Shown: positions 8,089-17,749, numbered from the stretch's first letter. The stretch: DNA of 44,682 bases from UBA1562 sp041653955 (GCA_041653955.1 JBAZEH010000009.1:1-44682), one strand, 5' to 3'. Notes: a model not told the origin generated them from the sequence alone. Translations and numbers: made by a program.

Positions 8089-9075
8089 TTAGTTACCCGC
8101 TATATTCAGCTCCAAACCTGACCTGTGTCCTTTTTTAAAAAGGCTATAACCGAGCCCCGCGACCATCGCGGCATTATCAAGGCAGAATGACAGCGAAGGG
8201 AAAAACAGTTCCACTCCCCTTTTTTCGCATTCAACGCGCATCTTCTCCCTTAACCTGCTGTTCGCGGCTACGCCTCCGCCGATAACAAGGCGCCTCGCCT
8301 TCTTAAGCCTGCAGGCATATAATGATTTATTGACCAGCGTATCTACGGCCGCCTCCTGGAAGGAAGCCGAGATATCGCGTATGAACCGTTTTCCTTTATG
8401 CGGATGTTTTTTCACCGCGTACAGGACAGCTGTTTTTATCCCGCTGAAACTAAAATCAAGAGGATTGTGAGTATTGGAACATCTAAAACTGAATTTGCCC
8501 GCGTCTCCTGACCTGGCCGCACGCTCGATCACCGGCCCCCCCGGATACCCCAAACCAAGTATTTTTGCCACCTTATCGAACGCCTCGCCGCAGGCATCAT
8601 CAGATGTCTTCCCTAAAATATCTATCCTGTCAAGATCTCTTACGTAAAATAAAGTGGTATGCCCCCCTGATACTATAAGCGCCACAAAAGGCGCCCTTAA
8701 AGGGGAAGGGCCGAGAAAGTTCGCGTAAATATGCCCGGCGAGATGGTCCACTCCTAAAAGCGGGACCCCAAGCCCGAGGCTGAGAGATTTAGCAAACGAT
8801 ATACCCACAAGTAAAGAACCTGCCAAGCCAGGCCCTGCCGTAACGCTCACCAACCCCAGGTCTTTCATTTTAATGCCCGCTTCTTTCACGGCGCTGCCCG
8901 CTACACGCGAGATGCTCTCAAGATGCATCCTCGAAGCTATCTCGGGGACTACCCCGCCGTATTTCTTATGTTCCTTAAGGCTTGAGCTTACTATGCTGGA
9001 GAGGACATACTTGCCATCTTTCACCACCGAAGCGGCAGTTTCATCACATGAACTCTCTATCCCTAATACGAACAT
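8089..9075 (-). CDS. tsaD: tRNA N6-threonylcarbamoyladenosine transferase TsaD
   Basis: TsaD transfers the threonylcarbamoyl group from the TsaC/TsaB product to A37 of ANN-decoding tRNAs. The 328-residue chain has the family landmarks: the N-terminal LGIESSCDETAA, the metal ligands His111 and His115 in VDHLAGHIYANF, LIVSGGHTTLFYV, the DDACGEAFDKVAKILGLGYPGG segment, FSFSGIKTAV and VIGGGVAANSRLR. The ATG at 9075 overlaps the last base of the upstream deacetylase gene. Partner genes tsaB and tsaE are not in the window. TsaD acts on the same tRNA position as the MtaB-type enzyme at the other end of the window, which methylthiolates the modified base. Confidence 0.97.
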   Translation of the reverse strand: MFVLGIESSCDETAASVVKDGKYVLSSIVSSSLKEHKKYGGVVPEIASRMHLESISRVAGSAVKEAGIKMKDLGLVSVTAGPGLAGSLLVGISFAKSLSLGLGVPLLGVDHLAGHIYANFLGPSPLRAPFVALIVSGGHTTLFYVRDLDRIDILGKTSDDACGEAFDKVAKILGLGYPGGPVIERAARSGDAGKFSFRCSNTHNPLDFSFSGIKTAVLYAVKKHPHKGKRFIRDISASFQEAAVDTLVNKSLYACRLKKARRLVIGGGVAANSRLREKMRVECEKRGVELFFPSLSFCLDNAAMVAGLGYSLFKKGHRSGLELNIAGN

Positions 9076-9863
9076 TATTTTATTAGCTCCGAAACAGGAA
9101 CGAATTTATACCCTTCCTTTTCCATCTGCGGCATCATTTCGCTTAAGACCTTCAGGGTATTCCTGCGGTCATGGCCTATCCCGACCGCGTAACCGCGCGA
9201 ACGGGCCTTCTTTTTTAACTGGGCCAGCTGACCTTTGATATATCCGGGATCCTCTTCATTATCCAGGAAAATATCCCTTTTCGCGAAACCTATCCCGGTT
9301 TTACCGGCGAGTGCTGAACATATGCTTTTAGAAGAAACAAAGCTGTCCAGGAAGAAAAGCCTCCTCTTCTTCAGTTCCCTGAAAACGATAGCCATTATCT
9401 TCGGGTCTTCGGTGGCTTTTGAACCCATATGGTTAGATACGCCCACGGCGTAATTGAGATCCGCGAGGTCCCGTCCAATAATATCTACTATCTCCTTTTC
9501 ACTCATGGAAGTGAGGATCGTATCCTTCTCCATCCTGCATTTTTCGCGCGGCTCCATAGGCAGGTGTAATATCACTTCAAACCCCATCCTGTGCAGGCTC
9601 TCGGCAACCGGACCGGTATGGTCAAGCCCGGGCAGGACCGAAGCCGTAAAAGGATACCTTACCTGCTCAATTATATCAAGATTATCCCTGTTATACCCCC
9701 AGTCATCTATAACTATAGCTATCTTTCCTTTTATGGCCGCCGGGCGCGCGGCTTTCTTTTTCGCCGGGCGGCTCGCCCATAAATAGATAAGCATCGCGGA
9801 CTCTACAATGACCAGCGGCAATAAAATAAAAGTGATAACGCGGTATGGAGGCTTCCTTCTCAC
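9075..9863 (-). CDS. Divergent polysaccharide deacetylase family protein (DUF610/YibQ-like)
   Basis: The 262-residue protein has an N-terminal membrane helix (residues about 8-28) followed by a basic stretch, then an extracytoplasmic domain of the divergent polysaccharide deacetylase family. Conserved pieces are KIAIVIDDWGYN, PFTASVLPGLDHT, FEVILHLPMEP, VSNHMGSKATED, FLDSFVSSKS, and AVGIGHDRRNTLKVL near the end. The motif layout resembles NodB-type deacetylases, but the family has no firmly established substrate. Such genes often sit beside CtpA-type proteases and murein hydrolases, as here (overlap of 4 bp with the S41 protease gene), which points to cell-envelope work. Confidence 0.85.
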   Translation of the reverse strand: MRRKPPYRVITFILLPLVIVESAMLIYLWASRPAKKKAARPAAIKGKIAIVIDDWGYNRDNLDIIEQVRYPFTASVLPGLDHTGPVAESLHRMGFEVILHLPMEPREKCRMEKDTILTSMSEKEIVDIIGRDLADLNYAVGVSNHMGSKATEDPKIMAIVFRELKKRRLFFLDSFVSSKSICSALAGKTGIGFAKRDIFLDNEEDPGYIKGQLAQLKKKARSRGYAVGIGHDRRNTLKVLSEMMPQMEKEGYKFVPVSELIK

Positions 9864-11155
9864 TGCTTCTTATCCTCTTTTTTATAGATACGCACTGCCT
9901 TTAATATATCCACGGCTCTCATAAGCTGGTTGTCGGAAGTATACTCCTTCATATCTTCTGTATCGGCAGCTTTCTCCTTCTGTTCTATCTGCTCGAATAT
10001 ATCTTCCGGTTTCTGGATTGCAGAGCCCGGCTCCTGAAGAAGCTCTATCTTGCCCTCTTCTACTATGATATCGGGCACTATCCCTTTCTCGTGTATCTGC
10101 CTGCCGGACGGAGTGAAATACCTGCTCGTGGTAAGCCTTAACGCGGAACCGTCACTTAACGGCACTATAGTCTGCACAGACCCCTTACCGAATGATTTAG
10201 TGCCTAATATGATGGCCCTCTTATGGTCCTGCAGGGCCCCCGCTACGATCTCGCTTCCGGAGGCAGAGCCTTCATTTATCAATATCGCCATGGGGATATC
10301 TGTGACAGGGCGCGGCTCCCTGGAAAAAAACTCCATATTCTGGTCAGGTTTGCGGCCCTTTGTATAAACTATGAGTTTATCTTTTTCAAGGAATTTCTCG
10401 GATATCCTTACCGCGGCGTCAAGGAGCCCTCCGGGGTTGTTGCGCAGATCCAGTATAAACGCGTCCATACCCTCACGCTTAAGTTTTCCCAATGCCGCAT
10501 CCATATCCTTATTCGTGCTCTCCCCGAACTCACCCAAACGCACATACCCTATATTATCCTGCAGTATCAATGCTTTCTTTATCTTGTTTACCTTGATGAT
10601 ATCGCGCACTATCTTGAAATCCAGGACTTTCTTTTCTGACTCCCTGAGTATGGTTATATTAACAGGTTCCCCCGGCTTGCCCCTGAGCTTCTTCACGGCA
10701 TCCGTAAGCGTGATATCGCGGGTCAACTCATCACCGATCTTAACTATCCTGTCATTAGGTTTCAAGCCCGCCTTCCATGCCGGCGTCCCTTCTATGGGCG
10801 TAACTACGGTTAATAGCCCGTCCTGGATAGTTATCTCTATCCCCAGCCCTCCGAATTTCCCCTCGGTATCTACCTTCAGCTCATTATAAGTATCGGGATC
10901 CATAAACTGGCTGTGGGCATCTAAAGAAGACAACATGCCTTTAAGGGCCCCGTATATCAGCTCGCGCGGCTTTGTCTCGTCCATATAATCCGACTGTATT
11001 ATAGCCAGGGTATCTGAAAAAAGCTCCACTTGCCGGTATAGTTCGTCTTTCGTCTTCTTGTCCGTTTTATCCTGCTCCGCGGCGGATAAAACAAAGGAAT
11101 ACGCCCCGAAAACAAGTAAAGCAAAAATCATCACAATAACAAATCTATTACGCAT
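9860..11155 (-). CDS. C-terminal processing protease, S41 family (CtpA/Prc type)
   Basis: This is a periplasmic serine protease of 431 residues. A signal peptide or anchor covers residues about 1-25 (FVIVMIFALLVFGAYSFVLSA). A PDZ domain spans about 95-180 (FGGLGIEI, PAWKAGLKPNDRIVKI) and sits before the S41 catalytic domain. The catalytic pair is visible: Ser299 in NEGSASGSE and Lys324 in GTKSFGKGSVQT, exactly 25 residues apart as in plant CtpA. DLRNNPGGLL is also present. Family members clip C-terminal tails of exported proteins or regulate murein hydrolases. It overlaps gatB by 8 bp and the deacetylase gene by 4 bp, so the three are translationally coupled. Confidence 0.95.
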   Translation of the reverse strand: MRNRFVIVMIFALLVFGAYSFVLSAAEQDKTDKKTKDELYRQVELFSDTLAIIQSDYMDETKPRELIYGALKGMLSSLDAHSQFMDPDTYNELKVDTEGKFGGLGIEITIQDGLLTVVTPIEGTPAWKAGLKPNDRIVKIGDELTRDITLTDAVKKLRGKPGEPVNITILRESEKKVLDFKIVRDIIKVNKIKKALILQDNIGYVRLGEFGESTNKDMDAALGKLKREGMDAFILDLRNNPGGLLDAAVRISEKFLEKDKLIVYTKGRKPDQNMEFFSREPRPVTDIPMAILINEGSASGSEIVAGALQDHKRAIILGTKSFGKGSVQTIVPLSDGSALRLTTSRYFTPSGRQIHEKGIVPDIIVEEGKIELLQEPGSAIQKPEDIFEQIEQKEKAADTEDMKEYTSDNQLMRAVDILKAVRIYKKEDKKQ

Positions 11156-12584
11156 CCTTCAACCTCCTCCTCAATATATCCTGCACCACCTTGGGGTTCG
11201 CTTTGCCGCCGGACCTCTTCATTACCTGGCCGACAAGGAACATCACCGCGTTCTCTTTTCCGGACCTGAAAGCCTCAACAGAATTAGGATTTTCTTTTAT
11301 GGTCCCCGCTATCACCTCTTCAAGCGCGGATTCATCGGAGACCTGCGCCAGGTTTTTCTCCTTTACTATGGCCGAAGCCGGCTTACCCGTAGAAAACATC
11401 TCCTCTAAAACTGATTTCCCTGTCAAATTAGATATTACCTGTTCTTTCTCAACCAATTTTATCAACTCAAGCAGGTTACTCGCCGTTATATTTGTATCCG
11501 CGATCTCCCTGTTATTAGCCGCGGCTAACGCGGCTAAAGGACCGATCAGCCAATTTGCGACAGGTTTCTTATTCCGGTCCGGCCACTCCTTGAATAACTT
11601 TTCGGCGTAAGATGCGCAGCTCTTATTAGAAACAAGTATCCTGGCTTCATATTCCGATATGCCGGGATACTCTTTTATAAAACGAATCATTTTCTCTTTA
11701 GGCAATTCCGGAATACCTTTCTTTATATCTTCTATCTTCTCCCTGCTGATCATAAAAGGCGGCAGGTCAGGCTCCGGGAAATAGCGGTAATCCATCGCCT
11801 CCTCTTTTGTGCGCATAGGAACTGTCTGAAGGCCCTTAGGGTCCCACAACCTGGTCTCCTGAAGAAGGGTCTCCCCGTTATTTAACATCCGCGCCTGGCG
11901 TTCTATCTCAAAAGTTAACGCGTCCTTCACCGCTTTAAATGAATTCATATTCTTAAGTTCTGTCTTGACCCCGAGCCCGCTTGTGCCCCGCTCTCTCAGG
12001 GAGATATTCGCGTCACAGCGCAAAGAACCTTTCTCCATATCGCAATCAGATACCTCCAGATATTCTATAATACTCTTTAAGGCTGTAAGATATTCATATG
12101 CCTCCTGGGGAGAGTTCATATCCGGTTCGCTTACTATTTCAAGGAGGGGTATCCCGGCACGGTTAAAATCCACGAGGCTCATCTCATCCTTATGTATTAA
12201 CTTTCCGGCATCCTCTTCCAGGTGCACGCGCCTGATACGCACACGCTTAACGTTTTCTTCGGGCCCTATATCCAGGAACCCGGCTAAAGAAACCGGAAGG
12301 TCAAACTGCGAGATCTGATAATTCTTGGGAAGGTCAGGATAGAAATAGTTTTTGCGGTCAAATTTAGTATACTCCTGCACCCTGCAATTCAGGGCGAGCC
12401 CGACTTTTACCGCGTATTCAAGGGCGACCCGGTTTAAGACAGGAAGGCTCCCCGGAAATCCCAGGCATACAGGGCATGTCTGCGAGTTAGGTTCACTGCC
12501 GAATTCGGTAGAGCACCCGCAAAACGCCTTGGTCCTGGTATTTAAATGCACGTGGACTTCTAAACCTATAACAGCTTCATACAT
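11148..12584 (-). CDS. gatB: Asp-tRNA(Asn)/Glu-tRNA(Gln) amidotransferase subunit B
   Basis: GatB is the kinase/tRNA-binding subunit of the amidotransferase that makes Gln-tRNA(Gln) and/or Asn-tRNA(Asn) from misacylated precursors. The 478 residues cover the whole family: YEAVIGLEVHVHLNT, the metal-site pieces CGCSTEFG and TCPVCLGFPGSLP, KNYFYPDLPKNYQISQ, LEEDAGKLIH, the DFNRAGIPLLEIVSEPD signature, and the C-terminal YqeY-like tail with GKANPKVVQDILRRRL. It follows gatA by 3 bp. Because the neighbours give no Asn or Gln tRNA synthetase, which of the two tRNAs it serves in this organism cannot be told. Confidence 0.97.
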   Translation of the reverse strand: MYEAVIGLEVHVHLNTRTKAFCGCSTEFGSEPNSQTCPVCLGFPGSLPVLNRVALEYAVKVGLALNCRVQEYTKFDRKNYFYPDLPKNYQISQFDLPVSLAGFLDIGPEENVKRVRIRRVHLEEDAGKLIHKDEMSLVDFNRAGIPLLEIVSEPDMNSPQEAYEYLTALKSIIEYLEVSDCDMEKGSLRCDANISLRERGTSGLGVKTELKNMNSFKAVKDALTFEIERQARMLNNGETLLQETRLWDPKGLQTVPMRTKEEAMDYRYFPEPDLPPFMISREKIEDIKKGIPELPKEKMIRFIKEYPGISEYEARILVSNKSCASYAEKLFKEWPDRNKKPVANWLIGPLAALAAANNREIADTNITASNLLELIKLVEKEQVISNLTGKSVLEEMFSTGKPASAIVKEKNLAQVSDESALEEVIAGTIKENPNSVEAFRSGKENAVMFLVGQVMKRSGGKANPKVVQDILRRRLKDA

Positions 12585-12587
12585 GGC

Positions 12588-14030
12588 TTATAATTTAGGT
12601 TTCATCTTATGCCAATCCGTGCCCTGCTCGTAGGCATAAGCGAGCCTGAATAATAACTCTTCATTAAATGGTTTTGCGAGTATCTGCAGCCCTACAGGCA
12701 GCCCTTTCCTGGTAAAACCGCAAGGTATGGATATCGCCGGTATGCCGGCTAAGTTTGCCGATATAGTGCATATGTCGGAAAGATACATAGCCAGAGGGTC
12801 TGCTGCCTTCTCTCCTATCTTAAAGGCAACTGTAGGCGATGTAGGCGTAACCACGCAATCAAATTCAGAGAACACCCTGTCAAAATCATTTTTTATAAGT
12901 GTTCTTACCTTAAGCGCCCGCAGGTAATACGCGTCGTAATATCCATGCGATAACGCGAATGTGCCGAGTATGATCCTTCTTTTAGCTTCATCGCCAAACC
13001 CTTCCCGGCGGGTCCCCTTATACATATCTATAAGAGCAGCCTTCGGGTCTGCCTTCCTGAAACCATATTGGACCCCGTCGAACCTTGCCAGGTTGGAGCT
13101 CGCCTCGGCAGTAGCTACGATATAATAGACCGGGATTGCGTATTGGCTGTTCGGTAGAGAAACCTGCGCGTCTTCAGCTCCCAGCTGCCTTAATTTGTTT
13201 ATCGCTTCCTCTACTATCGCCTTAACCTCTTTATCAAGCCCCTGCGCGAAATATTCCCCGGGTATGCCTATCTTTACGCCTTTAGCGCCCCCCTCCAAGG
13301 CGCGCGTATAATCCGGCACAGCGATATCAACAGAAGTAGAATCAAGAGGGTCATGCCCGGAGATAGCATTCATCAGTATGGCGCTATCACGCACATCTTT
13401 GGTTAAAGGACCGATCTGGTCTAAACTGGAAGCAAAAGCTATAAGGCCATAACGCGATACCCTCCCATAGGTAGGCTTAAGGCCTACTACTCCGCAGAAT
13501 GACGCCGGCTGGCGTATAGACCCGCCGGTATCAGAACCCAGCGCCATAATAGCCTCATCAGAAGCCACGGCCGAGGCAGAACCTCCGGAAGAACCCCCTG
13601 GCACGGTATCCGGATCCCAGGGATTGCGCGTAGGGCCATAACAGGAATTCTCGGTAGATGAGCCAAAAGCAAACTCATCCATATTGGTCTTTGCGGGGAA
13701 TATCGTCGCCCCGGCCTCCTTCAACTTGCGGATAACAGTAGCGTCATAAGGGGGTTTAAAACCACACAGGATCTTTGAGCAACATTCCGTGTTATACCCT
13801 TTTGTACAGATATTATCTTTGATTGATACCGGCACACCCCTTAATGCAGAATCAGCCTTTCCTGTTTCTACCTGTGCTTCCAGGGCATCGGGGATCCTTA
13901 CATACGCCTTATTCTTAGCATCAGCGCCCTTGATCCTCTCTTTTAAAGATTGGACGATATCCGCGGGAGTGATCTCCCCTTTATCGATCTTTACGGTGAG
14001 CTCGTGTGCGGTCAGCTTGCTTAGATCCAT
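12588..14030 (-). CDS. gatA: Asp-tRNA(Asn)/Glu-tRNA(Gln) amidotransferase subunit A
   Basis: GatA is the amidase-signature glutaminase that delivers ammonia to GatB. The catalytic triad is visible: Lys71 in VPVSIKDNI, the cis-Ser region at 147-148 in PGGSSGGSASAV, and nucleophile Ser171 in GSDTGGSIRQPA. The 480-residue length is normal. The remaining family segments, GVVGLKPTYGRVSRYGLIAFASSLDQIGP (broken up here as two parts of one stretch) and GIPAISIPCG, are intact. The gene lies 21 bp after gatC and 3 bp before gatB in the classical C-A-B order. Confidence 0.97.
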   Translation of the reverse strand: MDLSKLTAHELTVKIDKGEITPADIVQSLKERIKGADAKNKAYVRIPDALEAQVETGKADSALRGVPVSIKDNICTKGYNTECCSKILCGFKPPYDATVIRKLKEAGATIFPAKTNMDEFAFGSSTENSCYGPTRNPWDPDTVPGGSSGGSASAVASDEAIMALGSDTGGSIRQPASFCGVVGLKPTYGRVSRYGLIAFASSLDQIGPLTKDVRDSAILMNAISGHDPLDSTSVDIAVPDYTRALEGGAKGVKIGIPGEYFAQGLDKEVKAIVEEAINKLRQLGAEDAQVSLPNSQYAIPVYYIVATAEASSNLARFDGVQYGFRKADPKAALIDMYKGTRREGFGDEAKRRIILGTFALSHGYYDAYYLRALKVRTLIKNDFDRVFSEFDCVVTPTSPTVAFKIGEKAADPLAMYLSDICTISANLAGIPAISIPCGFTRKGLPVGLQILAKPFNEELLFRLAYAYEQGTDWHKMKPKL

Positions 14031-14051
14031 TATTTTAGTTTAATGCAGCGA

Positions 14052-14339
14052 TTATTCTATTACCTTGGGAACCGCGAAAAAACTGCCTTGCCTTTTGGGA
14101 GCGTTATCCAGCGCCCTATCAGAAGGTAATGATGCGGCCGGGTTATCCTCTCTTAAGACATTGTTAACAGGCAGGATATGGCTTGTAGGAGCAATATCTT
14201 TTATGTCTACTTTTGTCAGCCTATCGATGAACTCAAGTATCTCTTTGAGTTCATGCGAAAGTTTTTCTAACTCTTTGGGGGATAAGTCAATACGCGCCAG
14301 ATGAGCCACATATTTTACCGTATCTTCGTTTATCGCCAT
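14052..14339 (-). CDS. gatC: Asp-tRNA(Asn)/Glu-tRNA(Gln) amidotransferase subunit C
   Basis: GatC is the 95-residue clamp subunit that stabilises the GatA-GatB interface. Its family pattern is complete: VKYVAHLARIDLSPKELEKLSHEL at the N-terminus (shown in pieces: VKYVAHLARIDLS, EKLSHELKEILEFIDRL), the TSHILPVNNVLREDNP segment, and the QGSFFAVPKVIE tail. AAGGAG stands before the ATG and a near-consensus promoter (14391-14363) lies about 25 bp further upstream, so gatC is the first gene of the 14-kb minus-strand run. Confidence 0.96.
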   Translation of the reverse strand: MAINEDTVKYVAHLARIDLSPKELEKLSHELKEILEFIDRLTKVDIKDIAPTSHILPVNNVLREDNPAASLPSDRALDNAPKRQGSFFAVPKVIE

Positions 14340-14362
14340 CTATATTTCTCCTTAAGCTTTTA

Positions 14363-14391
14363 ATATTAACACCCTTTCCCTGAAAAGTCAA
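14363..14391 (-). promoter_or_regulatory. Sigma-70-type promoter for the gatCAB-led run
   Basis: On the minus strand TTGACT (14391-14386) and TAATAT (14368-14363) are separated by 17 bp. The predicted start near 14356 gives a leader of about 17 nt that holds the AAGGAG site of gatC. This is the only good promoter I find for the run from gatC to dgkA. Confidence 0.75.
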
Positions 14392-14504
14392 ACATAAATA
14401 AGGCACGTTTCTTAACTCAACCGGAAAAGTGCCCCTTAAAAAGTTTTTGTGGACAAACACAATAAAATATGTAAAATATGTAAGTTAATCAACAAGAGGA
14501 GAAT

Positions 14505-17500
14505 ATGGTCAAAAATCAAAAAAACAGAAAACCGGGCTACCGCCTGGACCCGAAGAACAAAGAGTTTATAATTGAGAACTACAACCTCGCGAAACCCTTC
14601 GCGAATTTCTTCCCCGGCATAGCGGGAAAATACGGCATACCGATGTGGGTCTTTTATGTCAACCGCGGGCAGGGTATTGCCAGCTTCGGCACAAAAGATA
14701 AAGACCGCGCCATCCTGGAATTTTTCCCCGCCAATAAGGCCTGGCAGATGGTGTCCTTGCACGGTTTCCGCACCTTTATAAAAATATATACCGCCGGCAG
14801 CTTCCTGCTCTACGAACCCTTCCATAACGGCTTCACCAATTTAGGATATAAGCTTGCCAACCGGATGCGCCTTACATCTTACGGCATGTCCATTGAAGAA
14901 GATAACATATCGCTTGGCATTTCCGTAAAAGTAGAGTATTTTACCATACCTAATGACTCCTACTCCGCCCTGGCGAGGATAGTGACCGTTAAAAACATGA
15001 ATACCTCCGCCAAGAAAATGCAGATGATAGACGGCCTCCCCCAGATCGTGCCCTTCGGGACGAATGACCTTTTTCTAAAGAAATTGGGCCGCACGGTCGA
15101 GGCCTGGATGAACATAGAAAACCTTGATAAGGACGTCCCTTTTTATAAACTTGATGTTGACCCCTCCGATAGGCCGGAGGTCGTACATATAAAAGAAGGC
15201 AACTTCTACCTCGGATTCTCCTGCGAACAGGGAAAACCAAAGATCATAAAACCTATCGTTGACCCGGAGTCTGTATTCGGCGCGGTCACCGACCTCTCCT
15301 GCCCCGTAGAATTCCTCTCCAAAAGGAATTTTATCCATCCAATCGATAAGCTCACCAAAAATAAGATGCCCTGCGGGATGTCGCTTTTGGGATTCGAGCT
15401 AAAAAAGAATGCCGAAAAAAATATCTATTCCATTATCGGCTATATGCGCAGCCGCCAGATACTCAATTCTACGATCAGCAGGATCGCCAGCGCTGAATAT
15501 ATACTCCAGAAAAAAGAAGAAAACAAAAAGATCATAGAAGAATTGCAGGAAGATATAACTACGGAAAGCAGTTCAAAAGAATTAGACCTTTATACCCGGC
15601 AAACCTACCTGGACAATATAATGCGAGGAGGCTACCCGGCAATCTTTAAGTCAGGCCACCGCGAATCAGTATTCTATATGTATTCAAGGAAACACGGCGA
15701 CCTTGAAAGGGACTACAATAAATTCCAGACACAACCTGCTTACTTTTCCCAGGGTAACGGCAATTACCGCGACATGAACCAGAACCGCAGGACAGATGTT
15801 TGGTTTAACCCCGCGATTAAAGACGATAATATAACCACTTTCTTCAACCTTATCCAGACAGACGGTTTCAATCCTCTGGTAATAAAAGGGATAACCTTCA
15901 CGCTCGAAGATAAGGATGGTTTCGGCGGCGCGCTAAAAGATATGGTCAACGGTGATACCGCGAAACTGGCCTCCCTCCTTGATAAACCGTTCACCCCCGG
16001 GGACGTAATACTATTCATAAAAGAAAACAAGATCAAGCTTAATATCTCTTATGATGAATTCCTGAACATATTGCTATCCCGTTCCCGAAAAAACCAGGAA
16101 GCAGAACACGGCGAAGGTTTCTGGACCGATCACTGGGCTTACAATATTGACCTTTTAATCTCCTACCTGGGCGTATATCCTGAAAAATTAAGGGAGCTTA
16201 TATGCGAAAAACGCGATTTCACTTTTTACGACAATGCCGAGATCGTAAAACCCAGGGCGGAAAAATACGTGCTTTATGACGGAAAACCAAGGCAGCTGCA
16301 TTCAGTAAGGCCATCAAGCGCCAAAAAGGAGCTTATCAAGAAAAGGGGCAAATACCCCAATACCGTAAGGACGGAATATGGGCGCGGCAATATCTATCGC
16401 ACTACCCTTATAAACAAGCTATTATGCCTGGCGGTTAATAAACTCGCCTCCCTTGACCCCTTTGGCTGCGGTATAGAGATGGAAGCCGACAAACCCAATT
16501 GGTTTGACGCCCTTAACGGCCTTCCCGGCTTATTCGGCTCATCCGTAAATGAGACATTTGAATTAAAGAGGATGCTGCTTTTTATAAAAGATGCCGTTGA
16601 TAAATGCGCGGTAGAAAAGATCACCGTCAGCGAAGAGATAAGCGCCTTCCTCTTTGAGCTGGATAAATTGATCAAAGAATACCTTTGTTCGCCGGAGAAA
16701 AACAAGGATTACGATTATTGGGATAAAAGTTATTCCCTGAAAGAGGGTTACCGGGAAAAAACAAAATTCGGCGTAAGCGGCAAAGAGGACGCCATAGAAA
16801 CCGGGTGGCTATCCGGGTTCCTCACCGATTCTATTAAAAAAATAGAATGCGGCGTGGATAAGGCGTTTGACAAAAAAACCGGTATCTACTGCTCTTATTT
16901 TATAAATGAGGTGTCCGAATATACCCTGGCCTCTTCCTCCGTAAAACCTACAAGGTTTAAGCAGACCAGGCTCCCTCTTTTTCTGGAGGCGCAGGTCCAC
17001 GCGTTAAGGCTTAACGGGGATGCGGATAAAGCAAAGGCCCTTTATGAAGCGGTAAAAAAGAGCGGGTTATACGACAAAAAACTTAAGATGTATAAGAGCA
17101 CGGTCTCCCTCATCGGCGCGCCGGAAGAAATAGGCAGGTGCCGCGTATTCACCCCCGGATGGCTTGAGCATGAATCAATATGGCTGCATATGGAGTATAA
17201 GTTCCTGCTGGAGACCTTAAAAAGCGGGCTTTATAAGGAGTTCTATAAAGATTTCACGGATATACTTATCCCATTCCAGGACCCCAAAAGATACGGCCGC
17301 AGTATCCTGGAAAACTCCTCATTCCTGGTAAGCAGCGCCTTCCCTGATAAAAACCTTCATGGTAACGGCTTTGTGGCAAGGCTCTCCGGTTCTACCGCCG
17401 AGTTCCTGCATATATGGCTGATAATGAACGCCGGGCACAAACCGTTCCTGATTAATGAAAAAGGGGAGCTTAACCTGCGCCTGCAGCCCATATTGGCGGG

Positions 17501-17741
17501 ATGGCTCTTTGGCGGTAAAAATAAAACATACAGTTTTAATTTCTTAAGCAAGGTAAAAGTGGTCTACCACAACCCCGCCGGAAAAGATACGTTCGGCAAG
17601 AACGCGGCGCTACCCGCCAGGATATGTTTCAAGGACAGCGCGGGAGGCCCCGTAGAGATAACCTCAAACACGATACCTCACCCTTACGCCCAACAGGTAA
17701 GGTCCCGTCAAATCAATCAAATAGATATTTATCTGGAATAA
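14505..17741 (+). CDS. GH94/GH161-like glycoside phosphorylase (cellobiose-phosphorylase-type), 1078 aa
   Basis: This is the only plus-strand gene in the window. Its sequence matches the long proteins usually labelled cellobiose phosphorylase, which reversibly split beta-glucosides with phosphate and conserve the bond energy as a sugar phosphate. The start at ATG 14505 has an AAGAGGAG site. The N-terminal part is beta-sandwich-like (VFYVNRGQGIASFG). A catalytic (alpha/alpha)6 barrel follows with GEGFWTDHWAYNIDLL (about residues 533-548) and KPNWFDALNGLPGLFGSS. Asp668 in that second motif lines up with the general-acid aspartate of the GH94 W-N-D motif, although the usual W-N-D reads W-F-D. 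No signal peptide is present, so it is cytoplasmic. Its length is nearer GH149/GH161 or the uncharacterised long GH94-like group than the roughly 800-residue cellobiose phosphorylases. The substrate is unknown. Confidence 0.8.
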   Translation: MVKNQKNRKPGYRLDPKNKEFIIENYNLAKPFANFFPGIAGKYGIPMWVFYVNRGQGIASFGTKDKDRAILEFFPANKAWQMVSLHGFRTFIKIYTAGSFLLYEPFHNGFTNLGYKLANRMRLTSYGMSIEEDNISLGISVKVEYFTIPNDSYSALARIVTVKNMNTSAKKMQMIDGLPQIVPFGTNDLFLKKLGRTVEAWMNIENLDKDVPFYKLDVDPSDRPEVVHIKEGNFYLGFSCEQGKPKIIKPIVDPESVFGAVTDLSCPVEFLSKRNFIHPIDKLTKNKMPCGMSLLGFELKKNAEKNIYSIIGYMRSRQILNSTISRIASAEYILQKKEENKKIIEELQEDITTESSSKELDLYTRQTYLDNIMRGGYPAIFKSGHRESVFYMYSRKHGDLERDYNKFQTQPAYFSQGNGNYRDMNQNRRTDVWFNPAIKDDNITTFFNLIQTDGFNPLVIKGITFTLEDKDGFGGALKDMVNGDTAKLASLLDKPFTPGDVILFIKENKIKLNISYDEFLNILLSRSRKNQEAEHGEGFWTDHWAYNIDLLISYLGVYPEKLRELICEKRDFTFYDNAEIVKPRAEKYVLYDGKPRQLHSVRPSSAKKELIKKRGKYPNTVRTEYGRGNIYRTTLINKLLCLAVNKLASLDPFGCGIEMEADKPNWFDALNGLPGLFGSSVNETFELKRMLLFIKDAVDKCAVEKITVSEEISAFLFELDKLIKEYLCSPEKNKDYDYWDKSYSLKEGYREKTKFGVSGKEDAIETGWLSGFLTDSIKKIECGVDKAFDKKTGIYCSYFINEVSEYTLASSSVKPTRFKQTRLPLFLEAQVHALRLNGDADKAKALYEAVKKSGLYDKKLKMYKSTVSLIGAPEEIGRCRVFTPGWLEHESIWLHMEYKFLLETLKSGLYKEFYKDFTDILIPFQDPKRYGRSILENSSFLVSSAFPDKNLHGNGFVARLSGSTAEFLHIWLIMNAGHKPFLINEKGELNLRLQPILAGWLFGGKNKTYSFNFLSKVKVVYHNPAGKDTFGKNAALPARICFKDSAGGPVEITSNTIPHPYAQQVRSRQINQIDIYLE

Positions 17742-17749
17742 TCGCGGAA

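Noticed and set aside
14400..14440. Terminator in the gatC / phosphorylase divergent gap (GGCAC and GTGCC arms)
   Set aside because: The stem is short with a 22-nt loop, and no gene ends here on either strand; at most an operator candidate.
14436..14825. A 129-codon minus-strand open frame over the phosphorylase start
   Set aside because: It is antisense to a well-supported gene and covers its start region without any recognisable protein feature.
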